64,000 nucleotides of DNA from DASZGL01 sp035938875. GTDB lineage: Bacteria > Chloroflexota > Dormibacteria > Aeolococcales > Aeolococcaceae. Shown piece by piece: positions 53,239 through 62,914 of the stretch. Below the pieces are notes generated by a model. That model made no database searches, was not told the origin of the DNA, and saw nothing but the letters and a program-made list of their open reading frames with translations. How positions within the stretch are numbered: the stretch's first letter is position 1; the number at the start of each line of letters is the position of its first letter. The stretch spans positions 1 through 64,000 of the forward strand of contig DASZGL010000023.1 of assembly GCA_035938875.1 (NCBI GenBank). The letters are read 5' to 3'. The translations under genes were made by a program, and so were the position numbers.

Positions 53239-54501
53239 TTGATCGAGACCCCGCTGAAGCCCGCCCTGAGCGCCACCGACCCCGAGGTCGCTGCCCTGCT
53301 CGACGAGGAGCTTCGCCGCCAGGAGGACACCCTGGAGCTGATCCCCTCGGAGAATCTCGCTCCTCCAGCCGTGCTCGAGGCGGTCGGCTCCTGGCTCAAC
53401 AACAAGTACGCAGAGGGCGTTCCCGGCAAGCGGTACTACGGCGGCTGCCAGGTGGTCGACAAGATCGAGAACCTGGCGCGCGACCGGGCCAAGCAGCTCT
53501 TCGGCGCCGAGCACGCCAACGTCCAGCCGCACTGCGGGTCGAGCGCCAACATGGCGGCGTACTCGAGCGTGCTCAAGCCAGGGGACACCGTCCTCGGCAT
53601 GGCGCTCGACCACGGCGGCCATCTCACTCACGGCTCGCCGGCCAACTTCAGCGGCCGCCTCTACCACTTCGAGGGCTACACCGTCTCCCCGGCCACCGGC
53701 CGCCTCGACTACGACGAAGTCCTGGCCCGGGCCAGGGAGGTCTCACCGGTGATGATCGTCGCCGGCTACAGCGCCTACCCGCGGGTGCTCGACTTCGCTG
53801 CCTTCGAGGGCATCGCCAGGCAGGTGGGCGCCCTGCTGCTCGTCGACATGGCCCACTTCGCCGGCCTGGTCGCCGCCGGGCTGCACCCCAGCCCGGTGCC
53901 GCACGCCGACTTCGTGACCATGACCACCCACAAGACACTGCGCGGTCCCTGGGGCGGGCTCATCCTGTGCAAGCAGGAGTACGCCGACGCCATCGACAAG
54001 GCGGTCTGCCCAGGAACGCAGGGGGGGCCGCTCAACCACGCCATCGCCGGCAAGGCGGTGATGCTGAAGCTGTGCATGGAACCGGCCTTCCGTGACTACG
54101 CCGCCCAGATCCTGGCCAATGCCAAGGCACTCGCCGCGGGCCTGAGCCAGCGGGGCATCACCCTGGTCACCGGGGGAACCGACAACCACCTTATGCTCAT
54201 CGACCTGCGTCCCCACGAGCTCAAGGGACGGGCGGTGCAGAGCGGTTTCGACGAGGTCGGCATCACCGTCAACGCCAACACCTTCCCCTTCCACGGCGCC
54301 AGCCCCTTCAACCCCAACGGCATCCGGCTGGGGACTCCGGCGGTGACCTCGCGGGGGATGGGCGAGACCGAGATGGATGAGATCGCCGACCTGATCAGCA
54401 CCATGCTCACCCACTTCGAGGACGCCACGGTGCGTTCCCAGGTGCGCGAGCGATCGCTCGATCTCTGCCGCCGCTTCCCGCTGCCCTACAGGACCGCCTA
54501 G
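53239..54501 (+). CDS. glyA: Serine hydroxymethyltransferase
   Basis: A 420-aa PLP enzyme that converts serine and tetrahydrofolate to glycine and methylene-THF, the C1 donor used by PanB. Family stretches are LELIPSENLAP, NKYAEGVPGKRYYGG, VQPHCGSSANMAAY, VDMAHFAGLVAAGL, the PLP-lysine TTHKTLRGP (Lys about 232), GGTDNHLMLIDL and IRLGTPAVTSRGM. The residue after GP is Trp (GPWGG), where GPRGG is usual. TTG at 53239 has GAGGG 7 nt upstream and is the only start near the family N-terminus. The stop overlaps the next GTG by one base. Confidence 0.95.
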   Translation: MIETPLKPALSATDPEVAALLDEELRRQEDTLELIPSENLAPPAVLEAVGSWLNNKYAEGVPGKRYYGGCQVVDKIENLARDRAKQLFGAEHANVQPHCGSSANMAAYSSVLKPGDTVLGMALDHGGHLTHGSPANFSGRLYHFEGYTVSPATGRLDYDEVLARAREVSPVMIVAGYSAYPRVLDFAAFEGIARQVGALLLVDMAHFAGLVAAGLHPSPVPHADFVTMTTHKTLRGPWGGLILCKQEYADAIDKAVCPGTQGGPLNHAIAGKAVMLKLCMEPAFRDYAAQILANAKALAAGLSQRGITLVTGGTDNHLMLIDLRPHELKGRAVQSGFDEVGITVNANTFPFHGASPFNPNGIRLGTPAVTSRGMGETEMDEIADLISTMLTHFEDATVRSQVRERSLDLCRRFPLPYRTA

Positions 54502-55640
54502 TGCTGGTGCCCCTCGCCGACTCGACGTCCTGGTCGCCGGCGCTGCCGCCGTTTCTCCTCGCCAGCGTCGTCTGCATGGCTGCGGTGCCGGCCAGCATGG
54601 TGCTGGCCAGGCGCGTCGGCGCCGTCGCCGAGCCTGATCACTCTCGGCACATCCATCCTGAGCCGACCCCTCGCCTCGGCGGCATCGCCCTGTTCGCCGG
54701 ATTCGCCATCGCCCTGGCGGTCTTCGGCGGTCCCGTCGAATCACGCTGGCAGGTGGTCGCGGTCTGCGGGGCGATCACCGTGACCATGGCCATCGACGAC
54801 ATCCTCAATCTGCCCTGGTGGACCAAGCTGGCCCTCGAGGTGGGTGCCGGGACGGCGGTCGCGGCGCTGGGCATCACCATCAGCTTCATCGCCCTGCCCT
54901 ATGGCCACAACCTCAACCTGGTCTGGCTGGCGGCACCGGTGACGGTGGTCTGGCTGGTGGGCATGCAGACGTCGATCAACCTGCTCGACGGCGCCGACGG
55001 GGTTGCCGCCGGAGTCGTCGCCATCGTCGCCGGCGTCCTGCTGCTGGCGGCGATCAACCGGCTGGAACCGACCGCCGGCGTGCAGAACGGCGTCATCGTT
55101 CTCAGCGGTGCGCTGATGGGGTGCTGCGTGGGTTTCCTCGTCTTCAACGTCCATCCGGCCCGGGTGTTCATGGGCGATTCGGGGAGTCACTTCCTCGGAC
55201 TCGCACTGGGCACGATCACCGTGCTCGGCGTCGCCAAGGTGGCGGTGGCTCTCTCGCTGCTGGTGCCGCTGGTTGCTCTCGGGCTGCCCATCGGCGACAC
55301 CGCGTGGGCCATCTACCGGCGGCGTCGCGCAGGAGTGAGCGTCGCCGAACCCGACGCCGGTCATCTGCATCACCGGCTCTTGGCGCTGGGCCTGACCGTG
55401 CGCGAAACCGCCATGGCGTTCTACCTGACGACCGCGATTCTCGGCTGCATCGGGCTGGCGATCTTCGGGCACAAGAAGGTGCTCGCCGTCGCCGTCGTGC
55501 TGCTGACATTCGCGCTGGTGGCGCTGCTCTACCGCAACCAGCGGCGGCCGATGGAGACGCCGCACGACGACGATTACGTCATCCTTCCGGGGCGCGCGGC
55601 TGTGCCCACGCGAGCGCGCCACGGTGGCGAAGCGGACTGA
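54501..55640 (+). CDS. WecA/TagO-like undecaprenyl-phosphate HexNAc-1-phosphate transferase
   Basis: A 379-aa polytopic membrane enzyme of the MraY/WecA superfamily. It moves a HexNAc-1-phosphate from UDP to undecaprenyl phosphate, starting a teichoic acid, arabinogalactan or O-antigen-like glycan. Motifs are PRLGGIALFAGF, AIDDILNLP (Asp-Asp), NLLDGADGVAAG, FMGDSGSHFLG and the WecA-type DAGHLHHRLL, which separates it from MraY. About ten hydrophobic helices are visible. GTG at 54501 uses the last base of the glyA stop codon (TAGTG). Confidence 0.93.
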   Translation: MLVPLADSTSWSPALPPFLLASVVCMAAVPASMVLARRVGAVAEPDHSRHIHPEPTPRLGGIALFAGFAIALAVFGGPVESRWQVVAVCGAITVTMAIDDILNLPWWTKLALEVGAGTAVAALGITISFIALPYGHNLNLVWLAAPVTVVWLVGMQTSINLLDGADGVAAGVVAIVAGVLLLAAINRLEPTAGVQNGVIVLSGALMGCCVGFLVFNVHPARVFMGDSGSHFLGLALGTITVLGVAKVAVALSLLVPLVALGLPIGDTAWAIYRRRRAGVSVAEPDAGHLHHRLLALGLTVRETAMAFYLTTAILGCIGLAIFGHKKVLAVAVVLLTFALVALLYRNQRRPMETPHDDDYVILPGRAAVPTRARHGGEAD

Positions 55641-55685
55641 GCTGACCAGGGCGATTCCCTCACGGGGCGGGCGAATTCGGCCCTC

Positions 55686-55694
55686 TGCTATCCT
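55686..55694 (+). promoter_or_regulatory. Extended -10 promoter of the atp operon
   Basis: TGCTATCCT is an extended -10 (TGn plus TATCCT) 27 nt before the atpZ GTG, giving a leader of about 20 nt that includes AGGAGG. No -35 box is obvious. Confidence 0.45.
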
Positions 55695-55721
55695 TCGGGC
55701 CGTTCTCGGCCAGGAGGGTGC

Positions 55722-55949
55722 GTGAACTCCGGCGGTAGCGATCGGGAGGCCCTCCGAGCTTTCGGTCTGGTGACGGGAATCGGTGCTGTGTTTGCCGGCT
55801 CCGTCGCCCTCGGACTCGGGCTCGGTCTCCTGGTTTCGTGGATGCTCGGAGGAGGCGCGCTGGTCGTGGCTGCAGGGCTGTTGATCGGTGTCATCGCTGG
55901 AGGACTGGGCGTCTACCGCATGGTGATGCGGAGCGTCGCCGGCCCATGA
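55722..55949 (+). CDS. AtpZ/AtpI-family small membrane protein
   Basis: A 75-aa protein with two membrane helices (about 16-38 and 46-66) separated by a short Gly-rich turn, as in the AtpZ family (PF09527) linked with F0F1 ATP synthase operons. GTG at 55722 has AGGAGG 4 nt upstream. The stop overlaps the next ATG (ATGA). It probably aids ATP synthase assembly or Mg2+ supply; this comes from family and position. Confidence 0.8.
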   Translation: MNSGGSDREALRAFGLVTGIGAVFAGSVALGLGLGLLVSWMLGGGALVVAAGLLIGVIAGGLGVYRMVMRSVAGP

Positions 55950-56353
55950 CCAGGCTCACGGACCACCGCCGCTTCGGACGGACGACCATGCTGGTGATCG
56001 CCGCTGCCGCGCTGCTCCTCACTGGTGTGCTTGCCGCGGCCGGTCGCGAGTCGGCGATATCCGGGGTGCTCGCCGGGTCACTGATCGCCGAGATCGACGC
56101 ATGGCTGCTGGCTCGCGGCCTCTCACGATTTGCTGATAACAGCGATCGGGTCGGCGCACGAGCACTCACCGTGCTGATGCTGGGACGGTTCGCGCTCATC
56201 GGCGCCATGGTCGGTGTCGTGCTGAGCGCGCAGGGCTTCGACCCCTTCGGCGTTGTCGCCGGCTTTCTGCTGTTCCCCATGGCGATCGTGGCCGTGGGCA
56301 TCGCGTCGCTGCGCGCCGACCACCACCAGGGGATAAACGGTGCTGCTCACTAG
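55946..56353 (+). CDS. ATP synthase subunit I (AtpI-like)
   Basis: A 135-aa protein with four likely membrane helices, first gene but one before atpB. AtpI proteins help assemble the c-ring. Sequence identity in this family is low, so the assignment rests on topology and operon position. ATG at 55946 overlaps the AtpZ-like stop, and the 3' end overlaps atpB by 14 nt. Confidence 0.75.
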   Translation: MTRLTDHRRFGRTTMLVIAAAALLLTGVLAAAGRESAISGVLAGSLIAEIDAWLLARGLSRFADNSDRVGARALTVLMLGRFALIGAMVGVVLSAQGFDPFGVVAGFLLFPMAIVAVGIASLRADHHQGINGAAH

Positions 56354-57158
56354 CGCGCTCCCTGGCATCGACACCAAGCCGATCGAGGAGGAGACCGTCC
56401 ACAAGACGATCGGTTCGGGCTTTCTGGCGATCAACATCGACACCATCATCAACCTGCTGATCGTGTCGGTGATATTCCTTATCGGCGCCTGGGTGCTGCG
56501 TCGTCAGCTCCGGCGCGACCGGCCGAGCCGATTTCAGGTGATCGTCGAGATGATCATCGACTTCCTCAACGGCCTGATACGCGACACCCTGGGAACCAAG
56601 CCGATCAACATCGCGCCGCTGGCCATCAGCCTGTTCACGTTCCTGCTGCTGTCCAACTGGTTCGGCCTGATCCCGTTCCTGTTCTTCAAATCACCGTACT
56701 TCTTCAAGTCGCCGACCAACGACGTCAACGTCGCCTTCGCGCTGGCGATCATGAGCATCGTCCTGCTGCACATCTACTCGATCCGCTTTCGCACCCCCAA
56801 GGGGTACGTGAAGCACTACTTCAGCGTGGTCACCCCGCGCTGGCTAGGTCCGTGGGGCTGGACGCGAGTCGTCTTCGCCTTTCTGGAGCTGATACAGGAG
56901 ATCTCCCGCCCGATCACCCTCTCCTTTCGTCTCTATTTCAACATCTTCGTCGGCGAGCTCATGCTGGTGCTGATCATCGTCCTGCTCAGCTACGCATCGG
57001 TCATCGCCGGCCCGGTGTGGGTCGGTTTCTCCATCTTCGTCGGCGCGGTGCAGGCCTTCATCTTCACCATGCTGACCATCGCCTACATCGCCATGGGGAC
57101 CGAGACCGCGCACAGCGACGACGAGCACGCCGAGGGAGCCACCGCCGCCGCTCACTGA
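56340..57158 (+). CDS. atpB: ATP synthase F0 subunit a
   Basis: A 272-aa membrane subunit forming the proton half-channels. The essential Arg lies in ISRPITLSFRLYFNIFVGE; PLAISLFTFLLLSNWFGLIP is also conserved. The C-terminus has an acidic/His tail (HSDDEHAEGATAAAH). GTG at 56340 has AGGGGA about 6 nt upstream. Confidence 0.95.
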   Translation: MLLTSALPGIDTKPIEEETVHKTIGSGFLAINIDTIINLLIVSVIFLIGAWVLRRQLRRDRPSRFQVIVEMIIDFLNGLIRDTLGTKPINIAPLAISLFTFLLLSNWFGLIPFLFFKSPYFFKSPTNDVNVAFALAIMSIVLLHIYSIRFRTPKGYVKHYFSVVTPRWLGPWGWTRVVFAFLELIQEISRPITLSFRLYFNIFVGELMLVLIIVLLSYASVIAGPVWVGFSIFVGAVQAFIFTMLTIAYIAMGTETAHSDDEHAEGATAAAH

Positions 57159-57238
57159 CAGTCCATCGCGCCGTGCGACGGCGCCCGCATCATCAACGAC
57201 CAGCACCCGCGCCGCGGGGGCGAAGGAGGAAACCATTC

Positions 57239-57499
57239 ATGGACAAGGCACTGCTGCTTGGCATGTCGGCCATCGCCGCGGGCTTGATGCTCGGTCTCGG
57301 CGCGCTCGGCGCGGGCATCGGTGACGGCCTGGTGTCGAGCCGCACCGTCGAGGGGACGGCGCGTCAACCCGAGGCGCGGGGCAGCCTGCTGACGCTGATG
57401 TTCATCGGCGTCGGCCTCATCGAGGCGCTGCCGATCATCGGCCTGGGTATCGCCCTGCTCCTGCTCTTCGCCAACCCGCTGCTCTCCAAGCTCCCCTAG
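57239..57499 (+). CDS. atpE: ATP synthase F0 subunit c
   Basis: An 86-aa hairpin proteolipid of the c-ring. Helix 1 carries the GLGALGAGIGDG Gly motif, the polar loop is TARQPEARG, and helix 2 has the ion-binding Glu62 in IGVGLIEALPIIG. The residue after the Glu is Ala and no Na+-type Gln/Thr signature is seen, so proton coupling is likely. ATG at 57239 has AAGGAGG 9 nt upstream, a strong site fitting the high copy number of this subunit. Confidence 0.96.
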   Translation: MDKALLLGMSAIAAGLMLGLGALGAGIGDGLVSSRTVEGTARQPEARGSLLTLMFIGVGLIEALPIIGLGIALLLLFANPLLSKLP

Positions 57500-57511
57500 G
57501 CAGGATCCCCC

Positions 57512-58015
57512 GTGCTCGCCGACTCCGGAATCATCGACTTCAACCTCACCGGGATCCTCGCGTTCCTCATCTTCCTGGTGACCATCGGTCTGGCTTGGCG
57601 TTGGGCGCTGGGCCCGATCTCGCGCGTCATCCAGGCGCGTGAGGAGAAGATCGAGGCGGGGATGCGTGCTGCCGAGGAGGCGCAGAAAGCGCGCGACGAG
57701 GTCAAGGTCGACGTCGCGAGGCTCCTCGAGGAGGCGCGCAACCAGGCACGTGAGGTCATCTCCCGCGCTCACCAGGAGGCTGCCGCCGAAGGCGAGGAGC
57801 TCCGCGTCCGTGCGCGCCGGGACGCCGAGGCTCAGCTGGAGAAGGCGCGAAGCGACATCCAGGTGGAGCGTGACCGGGCGATCCAGGAGCTCCGTACGGA
57901 GATGAGCTCGCTGGTCGTCGAGGCGGCCAGCCGGGTCCTCGGCGAGACCATCGACGAACGCGCCCACCGCCGGCTCATCGAGGAGTCGCTGCAACAGGTG
58001 TCGGCCCATGACTGA
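57512..58015 (+). CDS. atpF: ATP synthase F0 subunit b
   Basis: A 167-aa stator subunit: one N-terminal membrane helix (LTGILAFLIFLVTIGLAWRW) and a long charged coiled coil to residue about 140, with the C-terminal delta-binding helix. GTG at 57512 is 12 nt after atpE, with a weak AGGAT upstream. Confidence 0.95.
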   Translation: MLADSGIIDFNLTGILAFLIFLVTIGLAWRWALGPISRVIQAREEKIEAGMRAAEEAQKARDEVKVDVARLLEEARNQAREVISRAHQEAAAEGEELRVRARRDAEAQLEKARSDIQVERDRAIQELRTEMSSLVVEAASRVLGETIDERAHRRLIEESLQQVSAHD

Positions 58016-58033
58016 CGTGCGGCGCAGCGGCTG

Positions 58034-58564
58034 ATGGCGCAGTCGACGATCGTCGCGCGTCGCTATGGACGAGCCTATTTCGAGCTTGCCGGCCAGGCCA
58101 AGGCGATCGCCGAGTGGCGCGAGCAGCTGGCGACGGCGATCGCGCTGGTCACCGCACCGCAGACGGCGAGCCGGTTGAACAATCCGCGATTACGCCGCGA
58201 GGATCGCACCGCGGGACTGCTGCACCTGCTCGACGGCGTCGCACCGCAGGCACGTAATGTCGTGCGCCTGCTCGTCGAACGCGGGCGTCTCGGCGCCCTG
58301 CCCGAGGTGCTCGATGAGTACGACCGGCTCGCCGACCGCGCCTCCGGAGTCGTCCGGGCCGAGGTTGTTTCGGCGATTCCGGTCGACGACAGGCTCGAGA
58401 GCACCATCAAGGACACGCTGACGAAGACGTTGGGCGGCGACGTCGAGACGGTGGTGCGCCAGGATCCCGACATCCTCGGCGGCCTGGTCATCCGCATCGG
58501 CGACCGGGTCATCGACAGCAGTCTTCGCACCCGGCTCCAACAGTTGCAGGCGTCACTGGCCTGA
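58034..58564 (+). CDS. atpH: ATP synthase F1 subunit delta
   Basis: A 176-aa stalk subunit linking F1 with subunit b. The N-terminal ARRYGRAYFELA and the C-terminal DPDILGGLVIRIGDRVIDSSLRTRL are diagnostic of delta/OSCP. ATG at 58034, 18 nt after atpF. Confidence 0.95.
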   Translation: MAQSTIVARRYGRAYFELAGQAKAIAEWREQLATAIALVTAPQTASRLNNPRLRREDRTAGLLHLLDGVAPQARNVVRLLVERGRLGALPEVLDEYDRLADRASGVVRAEVVSAIPVDDRLESTIKDTLTKTLGGDVETVVRQDPDILGGLVIRIGDRVIDSSLRTRLQQLQASLA

Positions 58565-58592
58565 TCGCGCAGAAGGACTGAGAACAACCCAC

Positions 58593-60101
<1,509 letters not shown>

Positions 60102-60116
60102 CCCGCCGCACCTGAC

Positions 60117-60971
60117 ATGCCAAGCCTCCGCGACATCCGGCGCCGCATCCGCAGCGTCCAGAACACACGCAAGATCACCAAAGCGATGGAGCTTGTCGCC
60201 GCCTCCAAGCTGCGCCGTGCTCAGGAGCGTGTCGCCGCGGCGCGGCCCTACTCGGAGGCGATCACCTCGGTGATGGCCGAGCTGATGCGTCGCGAGCCCG
60301 AGTACAAGCACCCCTACCTCCTGGTGCGCGAGGTGCGCAAGCGGGTGCTCATCCTGGTCACCACCGATCGCGGCCTGTGTGGTGCGCTCAACTCCAACAA
60401 CAACCGGCTGGCGCTGCGCGAGATCAACGACGCCGGCGTGCCGGTGTCCGTCGTCACCGTCGGGCGCAAGGGTCGCGACATCATGCGCCGCCTCCGCAAG
60501 GACCTCATCGCCGACGTCAGCGGCTTGAGCGACCGCCCCACCATGGGTGACGTCCTCCCCGCCATCCGCGTTGCCATGGAGCAGTACGAGAGGGGCGAGG
60601 CCGACCGGGTTGACGTCGTCTTCGCGCGCTTCGTCAACACCGCGCGCCAGGAGGCGACGCTGCGCCGCGTGCTGCCGGTCGACCCGCCCAGCGGCGCGGC
60701 GCCGGTTGCCGCCGACTTCATCTACGAGCCCGAGCCCAAGGACGTCCTCGACGCGCTGCTGCCGCGCTACGTCGAGTCCCTCGTCTACCAGGCAGTCCTC
60801 GAGAACGTCGCGTCGGAGCAGGCAGCCAAGATGGTGGCGATGCGCAACGCCACAGACAACGCCACCGAGTTCATCGGCGTCCTCACCCTGACTGCCAACA
60901 AGGTGCGTCAGGCGACCATCACCACCGAGCTCATGGAGATCGTCGGCGGCGCGGCGGCTCTGGAGGGTTAG
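60117..60971 (+). CDS. atpG: ATP synthase F1 subunit gamma
   Basis: A 284-aa rotor shaft. The N-terminal helix (LRDIRRRIRSVQNTRKITKAMELVAASKL) and the C-terminal AMRNATDNATEFIGVLTLTANKVRQATITTELMEIVGGA are characteristic. TTDRGLCGALN is also conserved. ATG at 60117, 15 nt after atpA. Confidence 0.96.
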   Translation: MPSLRDIRRRIRSVQNTRKITKAMELVAASKLRRAQERVAAARPYSEAITSVMAELMRREPEYKHPYLLVREVRKRVLILVTTDRGLCGALNSNNNRLALREINDAGVPVSVVTVGRKGRDIMRRLRKDLIADVSGLSDRPTMGDVLPAIRVAMEQYERGEADRVDVVFARFVNTARQEATLRRVLPVDPPSGAAPVAADFIYEPEPKDVLDALLPRYVESLVYQAVLENVASEQAAKMVAMRNATDNATEFIGVLTLTANKVRQATITTELMEIVGGAAALEG

Positions 60972-60982
60972 CGGAGAAACGC

Positions 60983-62410
60983 ATGGCAGGCACAACTAAG
61001 AAGGCGACCGGCGAGGGACGGGTGGTCCAGGTCGTGGGACCAGTCGTCGACGTCGAGTTCGATGACGAGGAGCTTCCCGACATCTTCACCGCGCTGGAGA
61101 TCAGCGGTAGTGACGGTCATGAGCGCATCGTCCTGGAGTCCCAGCAGAACCTGGGCAACGGCGTGGTTCGCACCATCTCCATGCACACCACCGAGGGGCT
61201 GCAGCGTGGCGTGAGCGTGCGCAACACGGGCAAGCCCATCCAGGTTCCCGTCGGCAAGGAGACGCTCGGCCGGATGTTCAACGTCGTCGGCGACCCGATC
61301 GACGGCATGCCGCAGATCGAGAACGCCAACTACGCATCGATCCACCGTCCGGCACCGCCGATCGCCGACCAGGAGACGACGTCGCAGATCCTGGAAACGG
61401 GCATCAAGGTCATCGACCTCATCTGCACCTTCTCCAAGGGCTCCAAGATCGGACTCTTCGGCGGCGCTGGTGTCGGCAAGACGGTCATCGTCACCGAGAT
61501 GATCCGCAACATCGCCGCCGAGCACTCCGGCTTCTCGGTATTCGCCGGAGTCGGCGAGCGAACCCGTGAGGGACGCGATCTCTACGGCGAGATGCAGGAG
61601 TCCAAAGTGCTCGACAAGACCTCGCTGGTCTTCGGGCAGATGAACGAGCCACCGGGGGCGCGCGCTCGCATCGCCCTGACCGGTCTGACCATCGCCGAGC
61701 ACTTCCGTGACGTCGAGGGCGCCGACGTCCTCCTCTTCATCGACAACATCTTCCGCTACACGCTGGCCGGCGCCGAGGTGTCGGCGCTGCTCGGTCGCAT
61801 GCCCAGCGCGGTGGGATACCAGCCCACGCTGGGCACGGAGATGGGTGACCTGCAGGAGCGCATCACGTCGACCAAGAAGGGATCGATCACCTCGGTGCAA
61901 GCGGTGTACGTGCCGGCTGACGACTTCACCGATCCCGCGGTGGCGACGACCTTCGCCCACCTCGGCGCGACGGTGTCGCTGAGCCGCGCGCTCACCGACA
62001 TCGGCATCTATCCCGCTGTCGACCCGCTCGACTCCTTCAGCCGCGTGCTCGACCCGCGCATCGTCGGCGAGGAGCACTACCGCGTCGCCCAGGGTGTCAA
62101 GAAGACGCTGCAGGAATACAAGGAGCTGCAGGACATCATCGCCATCCTCGGCCAGGAGGAGCTGACCGAGGACCAGAAGCTGACCGTGCAGCGGGCGCGC
62201 AAGATCCAGCGTTTCCTGTCGCAACCGTTCTTCGTCGCCCAGGTGTTCACCGGGCGCGACGGCAAGTACGTGAAGCTCGACGACACCGTGCGCGGTTTTG
62301 CCGAGATCCTCGACGGCAAACACGACGACGTTCCCGAGCAGGCCTTCTACATGTGCGGCACGATCGAGGACGCCCTCGAGAACGCCAAGAAGTTGTCGGA
62401 TGAAGGCTGA
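60983..62410 (+). CDS. atpD: ATP synthase F1 subunit beta
   Basis: A 475-aa catalytic subunit. P-loop GGAGVGKTV is near residue 160; GERTREGRDLY with the catalytic Glu, LLFIDNIFRY and ALLGRMPSAVGYQPTL follow. ATG at 60983, 11 nt after atpG. Confidence 0.97.
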   Translation: MAGTTKKATGEGRVVQVVGPVVDVEFDDEELPDIFTALEISGSDGHERIVLESQQNLGNGVVRTISMHTTEGLQRGVSVRNTGKPIQVPVGKETLGRMFNVVGDPIDGMPQIENANYASIHRPAPPIADQETTSQILETGIKVIDLICTFSKGSKIGLFGGAGVGKTVIVTEMIRNIAAEHSGFSVFAGVGERTREGRDLYGEMQESKVLDKTSLVFGQMNEPPGARARIALTGLTIAEHFRDVEGADVLLFIDNIFRYTLAGAEVSALLGRMPSAVGYQPTLGTEMGDLQERITSTKKGSITSVQAVYVPADDFTDPAVATTFAHLGATVSLSRALTDIGIYPAVDPLDSFSRVLDPRIVGEEHYRVAQGVKKTLQEYKELQDIIAILGQEELTEDQKLTVQRARKIQRFLSQPFFVAQVFTGRDGKYVKLDDTVRGFAEILDGKHDDVPEQAFYMCGTIEDALENAKKLSDEG

Positions 62411-62416
62411 TCGCTG

Positions 62417-62854
62417 ATGGCCAAGCTCAACGTCGAGCTGGTGACACCCGAGGGACGGGTGCTGAGCACCGAGGCGGACTTCGTCAAGGCGCCCGGGCTC
62501 GCCGGCGAGCTCGGCGTGCTGCCTCACCACATCCCGCTGATGACACCGCTGAAGACGGGCGAGGTGCTGGTGCGCAACGACGCCAAGGAGGATTTCCTCT
62601 TCGTCGCCGGCGGCTTTCTTCAGGTGTTGCCCGACAAGGTGGTGATCCTCGCGGATGCCGCAGAGCGTGCCGAGGACATCGACGAGGCACGTGCCGAGGA
62701 GGCACGGCGGCGCGCCGCCCAGGTGCTCGAGCAGCGCGCCCCAGCCGACGCCGAGACCGCCGAGGCACGCGCTGCTCTCGAGCGTGCCATGTACAGGCTT
62801 CGCGTGGCCGAGCTGCGCAGACGGCGCCGGCCACCGAGGGCGCCCCAGGAGTGA
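62417..62854 (+). CDS. atpC: ATP synthase F1 subunit epsilon
   Basis: A 145-aa regulatory rotor subunit with the N-terminal beta-barrel (VELVTPEGRVLSTEADFVKAPGLAGELGVLPHHIPLMTPLKTG) and a C-terminal helical hairpin (RAEEARRRAAQVLEQRAP) ending in an Arg-rich tail. ATG at 62417, 6 nt after atpD. It is the last gene of the atp operon. Confidence 0.95.
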   Translation: MAKLNVELVTPEGRVLSTEADFVKAPGLAGELGVLPHHIPLMTPLKTGEVLVRNDAKEDFLFVAGGFLQVLPDKVVILADAAERAEDIDEARAEEARRRAAQVLEQRAPADAETAEARAALERAMYRLRVAELRRRRRPPRAPQE

Positions 62855-62898
62855 GCGAACTGGCCGGTTGGCGACGACCGGTCACGAACTCAACGCCC

Positions 62899-62907
62899 TG
62901 CTAGGCT
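62899..62907 (+). promoter_or_regulatory. Extended -10 promoter of murA, probably leaderless
   Basis: TGCTAGGCT is an extended -10 (TGn plus TAGGCT) that ends 7 nt before the murA ATG. No ribosome binding site is present between them. Confidence 0.45.
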
Positions 62908-62914
62908 TGGCCCG

